Part shown: positions 6,920 through 15,426 of the stretch, in pieces
How the letters are laid out: every line of letters starts with the position of its first letter
Numbering within the stretch: the stretch's first letter is position 1
Assembly (NCBI GenBank): GCA_902494605.1
Contig: CABUUG010000025.1
Location: 1 to 17,516, forward strand
Source of the DNA: an uncultured Collinsella sp.
GTDB lineage: Bacteria; Actinomycetota; Coriobacteriia; Coriobacteriales; Coriobacteriaceae
Reading direction: 5' to 3'
DNA length: 17,516 nt
The notes under the pieces: model-generated
The model's input: the letters and a program-made list of their open reading frames with translations, nothing else
Databases searched by the model: none
Told to the model about the DNA's origin: nothing
Position numbers and translations under genes: made by a program

Positions 6920-8035
6920 CTAACGCAAACCCTCTACCGCATCCGCCAGAAGAGCGGCGGCCCTATCCTGAGCCAGACCACGCGCCGCCTGACGCATGGC
7001 GTCGCGCGCCGCCGCGTCATCGACCAGGTGCAGCAGTTCATCGGCAAAGGCAAAACCGTCGATATCGGCATCGGCGCAGAGCACGCCGGCCCCGGCGTCG
7101 ACCAGATAACGGGCATTGGTGGTTTGGTGGTCGGCCGTCGCATGCGGATACGGCACGAGCACCGAAGGTACGGCGAGCGCAGCGATCTCGGCCACGCTCG
7201 ATGCGCCCGAACGCGAGAGCACCAAATCGGCAGCAGCCAGCATATCGCCCATGTTGTCGATGTAAGGCTGGACGCGGTAACGCTTCGCCTCCTCGGGCGT
7301 CAGCGCCAAAGCGCGCTCGGTCTCCTCAAAGCCGTCGGCACCCGTCGAATGCAACACATAGAGGTTCTTGCGCGAAAGCAGCTCGTTTTTGAGCGAAACC
7401 ACGCGCTCGTTGAGGTGCTGGGCGCCAAGTGAACCGCCAAAGACGAGCAGCAGCGTAGCGTCCTCGGGAACGCCAAGTGCTTTGCGGCCGCGAGCGCGAT
7501 CGCCCTCGATCACCGAGCGACGTACGGGGTTGCCGGTCATGAGCACGTGGCCAGGGTCACCTTCGCGCTCAAAGACCGAACGCGCTGCCGGCACCGAGAT
7601 GCACACGCGGGCGGCGTGGGAGTTCATCATCTTGTTGGCCAGGCCCGGAACAGAGTTCTGCTCATGCAGCAGATACGGAACGCCCGCGCCCTTGCACCAC
7701 CCCAGCAGCGGAACCTCGACATAGGCTCCGAAACCGATGGCAGCGTCGGGCTTGCCGACCTTTGAGAAATGACTGGCGAGCGCACGCTTGGCCTTGTTGA
7801 CACGCCACAGCGAGGTCAGCGCCGTCCAAGGACGGGAGCGGTCGAAGCCCGTGACCGTAATGGGCACAAAATCAAACCCAGCCTCGGGGACCAGACGACC
7901 CTCGAGCTTGCGCGACTGGCCCACGAACACAACGTGGTGGCCACGATCACGCAGCTCTTCGGCCAAGGCGAGCGCGGGGTTGATGTGTCCTGCCGTGCCG
8001 CCGGCTGCAATAGCAACGGTCATCTTATCGGTCAT
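6920..8035 (-). CDS. murG: Lipid II synthase MurG (UDP-GlcNAc:undecaprenyl-PP-MurNAc-pentapeptide transferase)
   Basis: GT28 glycosyltransferase that adds GlcNAc to lipid I on the inner membrane face, producing lipid II for FtsW/FtsI. The 371-residue protein contains the first glycine loop AAGGTAGH (10-17), GFGAYVEVP, the acceptor-side HEQN (124-127), the second glycine loop FGGSLGAQHLN (about 199-209), and the donor-binding RSGASSVAE (275-283) followed by VPYPHATADHQ. I use the ATG at 8035, preceded by AAGGGA; a GTG at 8053 is also in frame. It overlaps the end of ftsW by 11 nt, so the two are probably translationally coupled. It ends 97 nt before murC. Confidence 0.97.
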   Translation of the reverse strand: MTDKMTVAIAAGGTAGHINPALALAEELRDRGHHVVFVGQSRKLEGRLVPEAGFDFVPITVTGFDRSRPWTALTSLWRVNKAKRALASHFSKVGKPDAAIGFGAYVEVPLLGWCKGAGVPYLLHEQNSVPGLANKMMNSHAARVCISVPAARSVFEREGDPGHVLMTGNPVRRSVIEGDRARGRKALGVPEDATLLLVFGGSLGAQHLNERVVSLKNELLSRKNLYVLHSTGADGFEETERALALTPEEAKRYRVQPYIDNMGDMLAAADLVLSRSGASSVAEIAALAVPSVLVPYPHATADHQTTNARYLVDAGAGVLCADADIDGFAFADELLHLVDDAAARDAMRQAARGLAQDRAAALLADAVEGLR

Positions 8036-9545
8036 GGTAGTCCCTTCGTACACGCGGTCCCTGGTCGTCGGTGCGCAGACGCGCCGACGGGTCCGAGTTC
8101 AAATCGATTCGATTATATCCGCCGCCCGCGTTGCGAGGGCTGGGGCGCTGAGGACGACCTTGCGGCGCCGTTCGCTGACGCGGGCGGACTGCCGGCTCGG
8201 TCGCAGAGCCATCCAGGACGGTAAAACCGTTACGCGAAGATCGCTCGCCGCGCACGTGGGACACGCCAGCGGTACTCTCATCCATAACGGCAAAGCTCTC
8301 GCGGCGACGGTCGTACTCATCGCGACGGGCGCTCTCGTACGAAACGCGCAGGATCAATCCGGCAAGCATAAGCGACACAATAATCGACGAACCGCCGTAG
8401 CTAATAAACGGCAACGGTTTGCCCGTCATGGGAAACACGTTGAGGATGCCCAACGCGTTAATCAAAAACTGCACCGCGAGAATGACCGCGGAGCCAGACG
8501 CCATAAGCGCGCCCCGACGATCGGTCGCCTGCTCGGCAATGCGAAACGCCGAATAGATCAGCATCGCAAACACCAAGAAGAACAGCACGGTTCCGACAAA
8601 ACCGACTTCCTCGCCAATGATGGCCAGGATGTAGTCATTGTGCGCCTCGGGCAGATACGAGTACTTCATGGTTGAGTTGCCGATGCCACGGCCGAACAGA
8701 CCGCCCGAGGCAAAGGCCATGATGGCAAGCGTAGCCTGATAGCCGTCACCATACTCGTCGGCCCAAGGGTTCAAGGCAACCTGAATACGCACCATACGGT
8801 ACGGCTCTGCAACAAGCGCAATCACAATCACGAGAATGCCGAAGATTAGCACGCCGATGATAAATCTGGGGTCGAGACCCGCAAACAACGCCATGCACAT
8901 GAGGGTCAACAGGATGATCAGGACAGTACCGAAATCGGGCTGGATAAAGATCAGAAAGAGCGAAATGCCCAAGTAGATGCCCATCTTGCGAAGGAATTCG
9001 TTGATGTTGCCACCGGGCGAAAAGAAACGATCAAGCATGATGGCCGAATACGCAATGGCAAATGGCTTTAAAAACTCGGAAGGCTGGAACTGAATGCCGG
9101 CAATGTTGAGCCAGCGCGTGGCGCCACGGCTGCCGCTGCCCACCAAGAACACCAGAAACAGTAGCCCTATCATGCCTATGAGGAAGATCCTGAGCACGTC
9201 TTCCCCAAACCAACTGTCCGGCAAGACGCGCACGATGGCAACCATAGCCAGCACGCCAACTCCGGCAAACGCGGCTTGTCGAAACAGAAAAAACGTCGCC
9301 GAGCCATTCTCGTGCAGCGCCTCGACCGAAGACGCCGAGTACACCATCAGCAGGCCAAAGCACACCAATGTAAACAGGCAGGCCATGAATATCAAACGGG
9401 GGCGCATGATACGGGCGGGAACGCCGGCAATATAGCGTTCGCTAAACGTCTGCCCGCCGCGACCGGAACGCGGTGTGCTGCGCCGCGAGGAAGCACGGTC
9501 CGAGTCGGGCCTCCTCATACCTTGTCGGGGGCTCTCCTCTCTCAC
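8025..9545 (-). CDS. ftsW: Septal peptidoglycan polymerase FtsW (SEDS family)
   Basis: Polytopic SEDS glycosyltransferase that polymerises lipid II at the septum with the class B PBP FtsI. About ten hydrophobic segments run from roughly residue 50 to 402. SEDS motifs are clear: SRGATRWLNIAG with QPSEF, QPDFGTV (the conserved Asp region), LPEAHNDYILAIIGEEVGF, and SYGGSS near the last helices. Flanking these are an Arg/Ser-rich N-terminus of about 45 residues and an Arg/Pro/Ser-rich cytoplasmic tail of about 105 residues. Start choice is uncertain: a TTG at 9551 gives 508 residues, while the GTG at 9545 has AGGGG at good spacing and is preferred. It follows murD by a few bases and overlaps murG. 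RodA is excluded by context, not by motif alone. Confidence 0.95.
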   Translation of the reverse strand: MREESPRQGMRRPDSDRASSRRSTPRSGRGGQTFSERYIAGVPARIMRPRLIFMACLFTLVCFGLLMVYSASSVEALHENGSATFFLFRQAAFAGVGVLAMVAIVRVLPDSWFGEDVLRIFLIGMIGLLFLVFLVGSGSRGATRWLNIAGIQFQPSEFLKPFAIAYSAIMLDRFFSPGGNINEFLRKMGIYLGISLFLIFIQPDFGTVLIILLTLMCMALFAGLDPRFIIGVLIFGILVIVIALVAEPYRMVRIQVALNPWADEYGDGYQATLAIMAFASGGLFGRGIGNSTMKYSYLPEAHNDYILAIIGEEVGFVGTVLFFLVFAMLIYSAFRIAEQATDRRGALMASGSAVILAVQFLINALGILNVFPMTGKPLPFISYGGSSIIVSLMLAGLILRVSYESARRDEYDRRRESFAVMDESTAGVSHVRGERSSRNGFTVLDGSATEPAVRPRQRTAPQGRPQRPSPRNAGGGYNRIDLNSDPSARLRTDDQGPRVRRDYHDR

Positions 9546-9554
9546 CGGCAACCC

Positions 9555-10961
9555 CTATTCCATTTGCGATTTCGCCGCAGCGGCAAGCTGGGCCACATAG
9601 TCCTTAAACACGCGGCCGCGCTCCTCATAGCCCGAGAACTCATCGAACGAAGAGCAGGCAGGAGAAAGTAAGATCACGTCGCCACGGCTCGACAGCGAAC
9701 GGGCGACGTCCACGGCATCGCGCAGGTCATCCGCCTGGGCGATATCCACGTCACCATCGACATCGGCCTCGTCCATAGCGGCGGTAAAGCGCTCGCGCGC
9801 ATCGCCAAAGCAAACGACCGAGCGCACGTTGTCCATAACGACGCGGGCAAAGTCCGCAAGCGGCGTGCCCTTATCGTGGCCGCCGAGCAGCAAGATCACG
9901 TCGTCATCGGGAAATGCCGTCAGTGCCTTCTCGACCGCATCGGTGTTAGTCGCCTTGGAATCGTTGACGTAGCGCACGCCGTCAATCTCGCCACACGGCT
10001 CCACGCGGTGCTCGAGCGGCTGGAACGAGGCCAGACCGCGGCGGACACCATCGACATCGGCACCGACGGCCAGAGCAGCCGTGGCGGCACATAAGGCATT
10101 GATGACATTGTGATGGCCCGAGATCTTGAGCTCGGATGTAGCGATGAGCGGGGTCTCGACACCCTTCAGACGCACGATCATCTTGCCATCGCGCACAAAG
10201 GCGGCATCCTCGCCCTCAGGCTCGTCAAAGGCAACCTTGCAGATGCGACGACCCGGCGTGTAGATGTACTCATCGAACTCGTGAATGCCGGCGTCTTCGA
10301 CGTCGACAACCACCAGATCGTCATCGACCATATTGTCAAACAGTTTGATCTTGGCAAGCGCATAGTTCTTATGGCTCTTATGCCAGCCCAAGTGGTCGGG
10401 AGTGATGTTGAGCAGCACCGCCACGCGGGGGTGGAGCTCGGTTGTCGTAGCAATCTGATAGCTCGAGAGCTCAGCCACAAACCACTCGTTGTGAGCTCGG
10501 CCGTCAATCTCGTTGACCGGCGGCTCGCCGATGTTGCCGACAGCGACGCTGGCCTCGCCGGCAGCCTTGAGCAGATAATCAGTCAGCGACGTGGTGGTCG
10601 TCTTGCCGTTGGTGCCCGTGATGGCAATCCAGTTATCGGGCGACAGGCGATAGGCAAACTCGGGCTCACCCATAATCTGGGCGGCATGTTCGCGCCCGGC
10701 CTTAAAGAAGCCCGAGAACTCCGAGATGCCCGGGCACGTCACGCATACGTCATAGGCGCCCTCGACCTGTTCGGTCCCATAGACAAACGACGCACCAGCA
10801 GCCTCGAGCGCACGCGTGGCGTCATTGGGCTCAGAGGTGCCGCCGCCATACACGGTAACGGCGCTTACGCGCTCGGGATGTGCCAGCGCCCAGCGGGCGA
10901 CATCGAGACCGGATTTGCCCTGACCCAAAACGAGCAGGCTAAAGACATCAGCAAGAGGCAT
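9555..10961 (-). CDS. murD: UDP-N-acetylmuramoyl-L-alanine--D-glutamate ligase
   Basis: ATP-dependent Mur ligase that adds D-Glu to UDP-MurNAc-L-Ala in the cytoplasm. The 468-residue protein has an N-terminal nucleotide-binding-like loop LVLGQGKSG (about 10-18), the ATP loop GTNGKTTTTS (116-125), the central ITPDHLGWH, GHHNVINALCA, NDSKATNTDA and LGGHDKGTPL, and the MurD C-terminal signature LLSPACSSFDEFSGYEERG. The ATG at 10961 lies 9 nt after the mraY stop; the ribosome site is weak, suggesting coupling to mraY. ftsW starts within a few bases of its stop. Length and motifs are normal for the family. Confidence 0.97.
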   Translation of the reverse strand: MPLADVFSLLVLGQGKSGLDVARWALAHPERVSAVTVYGGGTSEPNDATRALEAAGASFVYGTEQVEGAYDVCVTCPGISEFSGFFKAGREHAAQIMGEPEFAYRLSPDNWIAITGTNGKTTTTSLTDYLLKAAGEASVAVGNIGEPPVNEIDGRAHNEWFVAELSSYQIATTTELHPRVAVLLNITPDHLGWHKSHKNYALAKIKLFDNMVDDDLVVVDVEDAGIHEFDEYIYTPGRRICKVAFDEPEGEDAAFVRDGKMIVRLKGVETPLIATSELKISGHHNVINALCAATAALAVGADVDGVRRGLASFQPLEHRVEPCGEIDGVRYVNDSKATNTDAVEKALTAFPDDDVILLLGGHDKGTPLADFARVVMDNVRSVVCFGDARERFTAAMDEADVDGDVDIAQADDLRDAVDVARSLSSRGDVILLSPACSSFDEFSGYEERGRVFKDYVAQLAAAAKSQME

Positions 10962-10970
10962 GAAAGACCA

Positions 10971-11990
10971 CTATCCCAACTGGAAGAACAAAGCAAGGCC
11001 AACGGCACCAAAGGCCGCAGCGATAATCCAAAAACGGATGACGACCTTGGTCTCGGCCCAGCCCTTCTTTTCGAAATGATGATGGATGGGCGCCATAAGG
11101 AAGACGCGCTTGTGCGTAAAGTGGAAGTAGACAACCTGAATCATGACCGACAGGGTCTCAACGATAAACAGGCCGCCGATGATGAGGGAGACGACCTCGG
11201 TGTTGGTCATGATGGACGTGCAGGCAAACGCGGCGCCCAGGGCAAGCGAGCCGGTATCGCCCATAAAGATGCTCGCCGGATAGCAGTTGAACCACAGAAA
11301 GCCCAAGCAGGCACCGGCACACGCGGTGCAGAAGATGGACAGGTTCACGTCTCCGTGCAAAAACGCCATGGCAGCCATGGCGAGCATGGCAATCATAGAG
11401 GTGCCGCCAGCAAGACCGTCAAGGCCATCGGTCAGGTTCACGGCATTAGAAAGACCGGCGATCATCAGCCAGCAAAAGACAATGTAGAGCCACGGGAACG
11501 AAAGGCCGCAGATGGTGGTCGAAAGAACACCGAGGTCAATCGTCAGGCCGCCGGGAAAACGAATCTCGGGGGCGACGCCGCACCAATTGACGGCGAGCAC
11601 GGTAAAGGTGACGCAGATGATGGTCAGGCCGATCATCTTGGCGTGAGGCGTCAGGCCGAGCGAGCGACCATGCGTGACAGAGGTCAGGTCGTCGATGAGA
11701 CCCAGAACGCCGGTGGCCAGCGTGGCAAGCAGCACGAGCACGAGCTCGGTGGTGAGCTTGCCCATCAGCAGGCAGGTCAGCGAGATCGCGACAAGGATGA
11801 TGACACCGCCCATGGTCGGCGTACCCTGTTTAATCAAATGACGCTTGGGGCCGTCGGCTCGGACCTGCTGGCCGATACCCTCGACCTTCAGCAGCTTGAT
11901 CCACCACGGCATGAGCAGCAGCGCAATGGCGGCGGCGATGCCAAGCCCCAAAAAAGCCTGATACGTTGGATACGAGGGATTGCCGAACAT
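10971..11990 (-). CDS. mraY: Phospho-MurNAc-pentapeptide transferase
   Basis: Integral membrane enzyme that transfers phospho-MurNAc-pentapeptide from UDP to undecaprenyl phosphate, making lipid I. The 339-residue protein has about ten hydrophobic helices and the family's conserved cytoplasmic loops: KQGTPTMGG (54-62), the Asp pair in GLIDDLTSV (Asp100-Asp101), NLTDGLDGLAGG (185-196), IFMGDTGSLALG (241-252, Asp245), and the histidine motif PIHHHFE (301-307). The ATG is 3 nt after the murF stop. Assignment over the related WecA/TagO family is supported by the PIHHHFE motif and the neighbours. Confidence 0.98.
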   Translation of the reverse strand: MFGNPSYPTYQAFLGLGIAAAIALLLMPWWIKLLKVEGIGQQVRADGPKRHLIKQGTPTMGGVIILVAISLTCLLMGKLTTELVLVLLATLATGVLGLIDDLTSVTHGRSLGLTPHAKMIGLTIICVTFTVLAVNWCGVAPEIRFPGGLTIDLGVLSTTICGLSFPWLYIVFCWLMIAGLSNAVNLTDGLDGLAGGTSMIAMLAMAAMAFLHGDVNLSIFCTACAGACLGFLWFNCYPASIFMGDTGSLALGAAFACTSIMTNTEVVSLIIGGLFIVETLSVMIQVVYFHFTHKRVFLMAPIHHHFEKKGWAETKVVIRFWIIAAAFGAVGLALFFQLG

Positions 11991-11993
11991 GGG

Positions 11994-13418
11994 CTAGCAC
12001 ACACCTTCCACAAAGCGGTCGAGCTCAACAAAGCGGGAACCCTTGACCAGTACAACATCATGTTTTTCAAGCGCGCCGCCCATGCGGTCGAGCACCTGCT
12101 GATAATCGGAGAACACCTGGATGCGGTCCTCGTCCATGCCCATCATGCGCGCGGCATCGGCCATAAGCTGGGCCAGCTCACCACCCACGCACGCCAGCAT
12201 GTCGAGCTTCTTGGCGGCGGCATAGGCGCCCACGAGCTCATGCATGCGAGGAGCCTCATCGCCCATCTCGCCCATCTCGCCCAGGATCGCCATGCGAGAC
12301 CCCGTGCACGAAAGCGAGCACAGTAGATCGAGGCCAGCAGCCATGGATTCGGCACTGGCGTTATAGGAATCGTCGATGACGCGGGCACCGCTCTTGGCGC
12401 GCTTGATCTCCTGGCGGTGACCGGTGATCGTGAGGCCCCTAAAAGCAGCATCGATCTGCTCGGGCGTCACGCCCAGGCGATAGGAAACCGCGGCGGCCTT
12501 AACGACATTAGGAACGGACTGCACGCCGGGGATGGCAAGCATGGTATCGATCGTCTCACCCTGGCCAAAATCGAGCGTAAAGACCGGACGTCCCTCGTCA
12601 TCAACACGAATGTCGCGGGCACGGACCTCATCGTCGTCCGAGACGCCGGCCAGCATCACGTCGATACCAGCAGGCTGGGCGAACGTATCGCGAATGAACG
12701 GCGTAAAGTCGTCCTCGCCACCCAAAACCAGCAGCGGCAAATAGTCGCCGGCGGCGCACATACCCTGGACGATCTCGGACTTGGCGCGGGCGATGTTCTC
12801 GCGGCTGCCCAGGATACCGATGTGGGAGGTTCCAATCTTGCTCACGATGGCAAGATTGGGGTTGGCAGACTTGGACAGGCGCTCAATCTCATGAAAATGG
12901 TTCATACCCATCTCGAGCACCAGAACCTCGGTATCGGCCGGAGCGGAAAGCACCGTGAGCGGCATGCCGATCAGGTTGTTGAAATTGCCCTTCGTGGCCC
13001 AGACGCGATAACGCTTGGAGAGCACGGCGGCGAGCACGTCCTTGGTCGTCGTCTTGCCAATCGAACCGGTAATGCCGACGACCAGGCAGCCAAGCTCCAA
13101 GCGATATGCGTGCGCCAGGCGCAGCAAGAACTCCACGGGGGCGTCAGTCACCAAGATGGCGCATCCCTTGTCCTGCGCCAGCGAAACCAGCTCGGCATCG
13201 GGCTCGCGCGTCATCACGACGGCACCGGCACCCGACTCGATGGCACGGGAGGCAAAATCATTGCCGTCGACCTTTTCGCCGGGGAAGGCGACAAAGATCG
13301 TCCCCTCCTCGACCTGACGCGAGTCGATAACGCACCCGCGGCATACCCGATCGACTTCTTCCGTCACGGTTCGGGCCCCCGTTGAGGCCGCGAGGTTGTT
13401 GACGGCGATCTCTATCAT
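11994..13418 (-). CDS. murF: UDP-MurNAc-tripeptide--D-alanyl-D-alanine ligase
   Basis: ATP-dependent Mur ligase that adds the D-Ala-D-Ala dipeptide, finishing the cytoplasmic UDP-MurNAc-pentapeptide. The 474-residue protein has the N-terminal substrate domain with CVIDSRQVEEGTIFVAF, the ATP loop GSIGKTTTKD (118-127), the MurF-type NFNNLIGMPLTVL, EMGMNHFHEI, DDSYNASAESM and LGEMGEMGD. NFNN..G.P and DD.YNA distinguish it from MurE. The ATG at 13418 has a strong GGGGAG site 6 nt upstream. It lies 125 nt after ftsI with no murE between them, which is unusual for this cluster. mraY follows after 3 nt. Confidence 0.97.
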   Translation of the reverse strand: MIEIAVNNLAASTGARTVTEEVDRVCRGCVIDSRQVEEGTIFVAFPGEKVDGNDFASRAIESGAGAVVMTREPDAELVSLAQDKGCAILVTDAPVEFLLRLAHAYRLELGCLVVGITGSIGKTTTKDVLAAVLSKRYRVWATKGNFNNLIGMPLTVLSAPADTEVLVLEMGMNHFHEIERLSKSANPNLAIVSKIGTSHIGILGSRENIARAKSEIVQGMCAAGDYLPLLVLGGEDDFTPFIRDTFAQPAGIDVMLAGVSDDDEVRARDIRVDDEGRPVFTLDFGQGETIDTMLAIPGVQSVPNVVKAAAVSYRLGVTPEQIDAAFRGLTITGHRQEIKRAKSGARVIDDSYNASAESMAAGLDLLCSLSCTGSRMAILGEMGEMGDEAPRMHELVGAYAAAKKLDMLACVGGELAQLMADAARMMGMDEDRIQVFSDYQQVLDRMGGALEKHDVVLVKGSRFVELDRFVEGVC

Positions 13419-13543
13419 TGCAGCTCCCCTGTAAACCTAATAATGCTATCGGCGTATTGTATCCCAGTGCCATGCGCGCGTGGTGCAGGGCATGTGAACA
13501 CCCTTCAGAACAAAGGGCAGACCACGCTCAAGATTGTAACCCC
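13419..13543 (-). promoter_or_regulatory. ftsI-murF intergenic gap (position normally held by murE)
   Basis: Contains no credible gene. Two TACAAT hexamers occur on the minus strand, at 13538-13533 and 13461-13456; neither has a recognisable -35 at 16-18 bp. A weak 5-bp hairpin (CCCTT-7 nt-AAGGG, 13501-13517) lacks a U-tract, so it is not a convincing terminator. The strong ribosome site of murF lies at its end. An internal promoter for murF is possible but unproven. Confidence 0.3.
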
Positions 13544-15409
13544 CTACTTCGTGCGCGGGATACCCAGCACGTCGAGTGCGTTGGCCATAATGGACTGGAA
13601 TGGCACCGCGGCGGCATCCGAGCCGCTCGGCGTTCCATCGAGTGTGATATAGCACAGCACCTTGGGCGATTGTGCCGGCGCAAAGCCCATAAAGGACGAC
13701 ATGTAGTTCTCCTTGAGGTAACCGCCGTTCTCGTCAGCACGCTCGGCCGTACCGGTCTTGCCCGCCACGTCATAGCCATCGACCGCACCGCCAACGCCCG
13801 TGCCTTCGGACACGACCGTCTGCATGCACGATGTCACCTGGGCGGCAGCGTCCTCCGAAATCGCACGCTCGCCTTCGCCCCAGTCCTTTTCATCGCCCTT
13901 GCTGGACTTATAGAAGTGCGGAGTCATCATCACGCCGCCGTTCGCGATGCCGCCCACGGCACGTGCGACCTCAATCGGCGAGACGGACAGCGCCTGGCCA
14001 AAGCTCATCGAGCCCAGCGTGGCGCCATCGTATTGGTCGCGCTCCTTGACGATGCCCAGGCTCTCACCCGGAAAATCGACACCGGAGCTATGGCCGATAC
14101 CCCACTTGTCCACATAGGTGGCAAAATCATCGGCACCGATCTTGCGTCCCACCAGGACAAAGCCCACATTGGACGAACGGCGCATCATCTCGCGCACGTC
14201 CATGGTCATGGTGTAGTCGCGTTTATCGGCGTCGGTAACGGTGTCGTCGCCAACCTTAATGCTCGCCGGCACCTCAAACGACGTGCTCGAACGCACGGCG
14301 CCCAAGTCGAAGCCGGCACCGGCCACGAGCGTCTTAAAGACCGAGCCGGGCTCGTAGGCATCGGTAACCAGGCGCAAGTTCATGTCCTCGGTCTTGGCGT
14401 TTTCCAGATCGGTCTGGTCATATGTCGGATACGAGCATGCCGCCAGAATCTCGCCCGTCGCGGGATCGGTGACCAGGGCCGAGCCATTCTTGGCCTTGGT
14501 CTTTTCGACCGCCTCGGCCAGGGCGTCCTCGGCGGCACGCTGGATATTGACATCGAGCGTCGTCACGATGTCCACGCCGTCCACCGCGGCAACCTTCTTA
14601 TAGGCGCCGCCCGCGATATAGCTACCGTCCCTCGCCCGCTCACGCACCAGCGAACCGTTCGTTCCGGTCAAAAGCTTGTTGTACTGTTTTTCGAGGCCCG
14701 TCAGACCGTCGTTGTCCACGTTTACCACGCCAAGCACCTGCGATGCCAGGTTGCCGTAGGGGTACACGCGCTTCATGGCCTGCTCAAAGAGCACGCCTGG
14801 CAGGTTCTTCTTCTCCAGCGCCGCGACATCATCCTCGTCCACGTGACGTTTGATATACACCCAGGTGCCATCCGACTCAACGAGCTCGCGACAGGTCTTT
14901 TTATCGATGCCCGTAGCTTTGACCAGCGCCGATACCGTCTTGTCAACGTCCTCGATAAGCTGAGGATTCACGGCGATGTTGCGGCATTCGACCGACGACG
15001 TCAGCACGTTGCCGTTACGGTCGTAGATGGTACCGCGCTTGGCATACAGCGTCTGCGCAAGCAAGCGACGTGCATCGGCGCGGTCGCGCAACTTATCGGC
15101 TTCCACGATTTGATAGTCGGCAAGGCGAAGGACGCCCAAACCCAAGCCAAACCCGATAAAGCCCATGACGGCTTTGCGACGGGGCAGCGGCGTGCCCGTG
15201 AGCCATTCGGTCGACGAGCTCTTGCGCGGTCTGGTGTTATGCATTTGAGGGCCACTCGAGCCACGGAGACGCGACGCAGGGTCGTTGCCATAGGACGGCC
15301 TCGCGTTGTAAGATGGCCGACCCGTTCCTTGATAACCAGAACGTCCCCGCGATGAGGGACGTCCAGAACCGCGACCCCCGTCGGAGCCGCGGCGATAGTC
15401 ATTTGTCAT
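13544..15409 (-). CDS. ftsI: Septal class B penicillin-binding protein (FtsI/PBP3-like transpeptidase)
   Basis: Monofunctional transpeptidase that cross-links septal peptidoglycan together with FtsW. The 621-residue protein has an Arg/Gly/Ser-rich cytoplasmic N-terminus of about 78 residues, one membrane helix at about 80-98, the PBP dimerisation domain starting at RGTIYDRNG (125-133), and a transpeptidase domain with all three catalytic motifs: SVFK (Ser356, Lys359), SSN (412-414) and KTGT (551-554). No PASTA repeats follow; the protein ends soon after the transpeptidase fold. The ATG at 15409 lies 17 nt after the ftsL stop, with only a weak ribosome site. Position between ftsL and murF supports the division-specific role over an elongation PBP. 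Confidence 0.95.
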   Translation of the reverse strand: MTNDYRRGSDGGRGSGRPSSRGRSGYQGTGRPSYNARPSYGNDPASRLRGSSGPQMHNTRPRKSSSTEWLTGTPLPRRKAVMGFIGFGLGLGVLRLADYQIVEADKLRDRADARRLLAQTLYAKRGTIYDRNGNVLTSSVECRNIAVNPQLIEDVDKTVSALVKATGIDKKTCRELVESDGTWVYIKRHVDEDDVAALEKKNLPGVLFEQAMKRVYPYGNLASQVLGVVNVDNDGLTGLEKQYNKLLTGTNGSLVRERARDGSYIAGGAYKKVAAVDGVDIVTTLDVNIQRAAEDALAEAVEKTKAKNGSALVTDPATGEILAACSYPTYDQTDLENAKTEDMNLRLVTDAYEPGSVFKTLVAGAGFDLGAVRSSTSFEVPASIKVGDDTVTDADKRDYTMTMDVREMMRRSSNVGFVLVGRKIGADDFATYVDKWGIGHSSGVDFPGESLGIVKERDQYDGATLGSMSFGQALSVSPIEVARAVGGIANGGVMMTPHFYKSSKGDEKDWGEGERAISEDAAAQVTSCMQTVVSEGTGVGGAVDGYDVAGKTGTAERADENGGYLKENYMSSFMGFAPAQSPKVLCYITLDGTPSGSDAAAVPFQSIMANALDVLGIPRTK

Positions 15410-15426
15410 ACTCAGCTACCGTCTTG

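Noticed and set aside
10110..12326. A 738-codon open frame on the plus strand across murD, mraY and murF
   Set aside because: It is antisense to three intact, motif-rich genes; composition is Asp/Gly/His/Arg-rich with no recognisable domain. Long antisense frames are expected from high-G+C codon bias.
13501..13517. CCCTT-AAGGG hairpin after ftsI as a terminator
   Set aside because: The stem is only 5 bp with a 7-nt loop and no following U-tract.
13446..13655. Short minus-strand open frame spanning the ftsI-murF gap, considered as a murE remnant
   Set aside because: Most of it lies in another frame of ftsI and no Mur ligase motif is visible; it does not support a decayed murE.
13418..15355. 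A 645-codon open frame on the plus strand opposite ftsI
   Set aside because: Antisense to a complete FtsI with all three catalytic motifs; no domain and no ribosome site of note.
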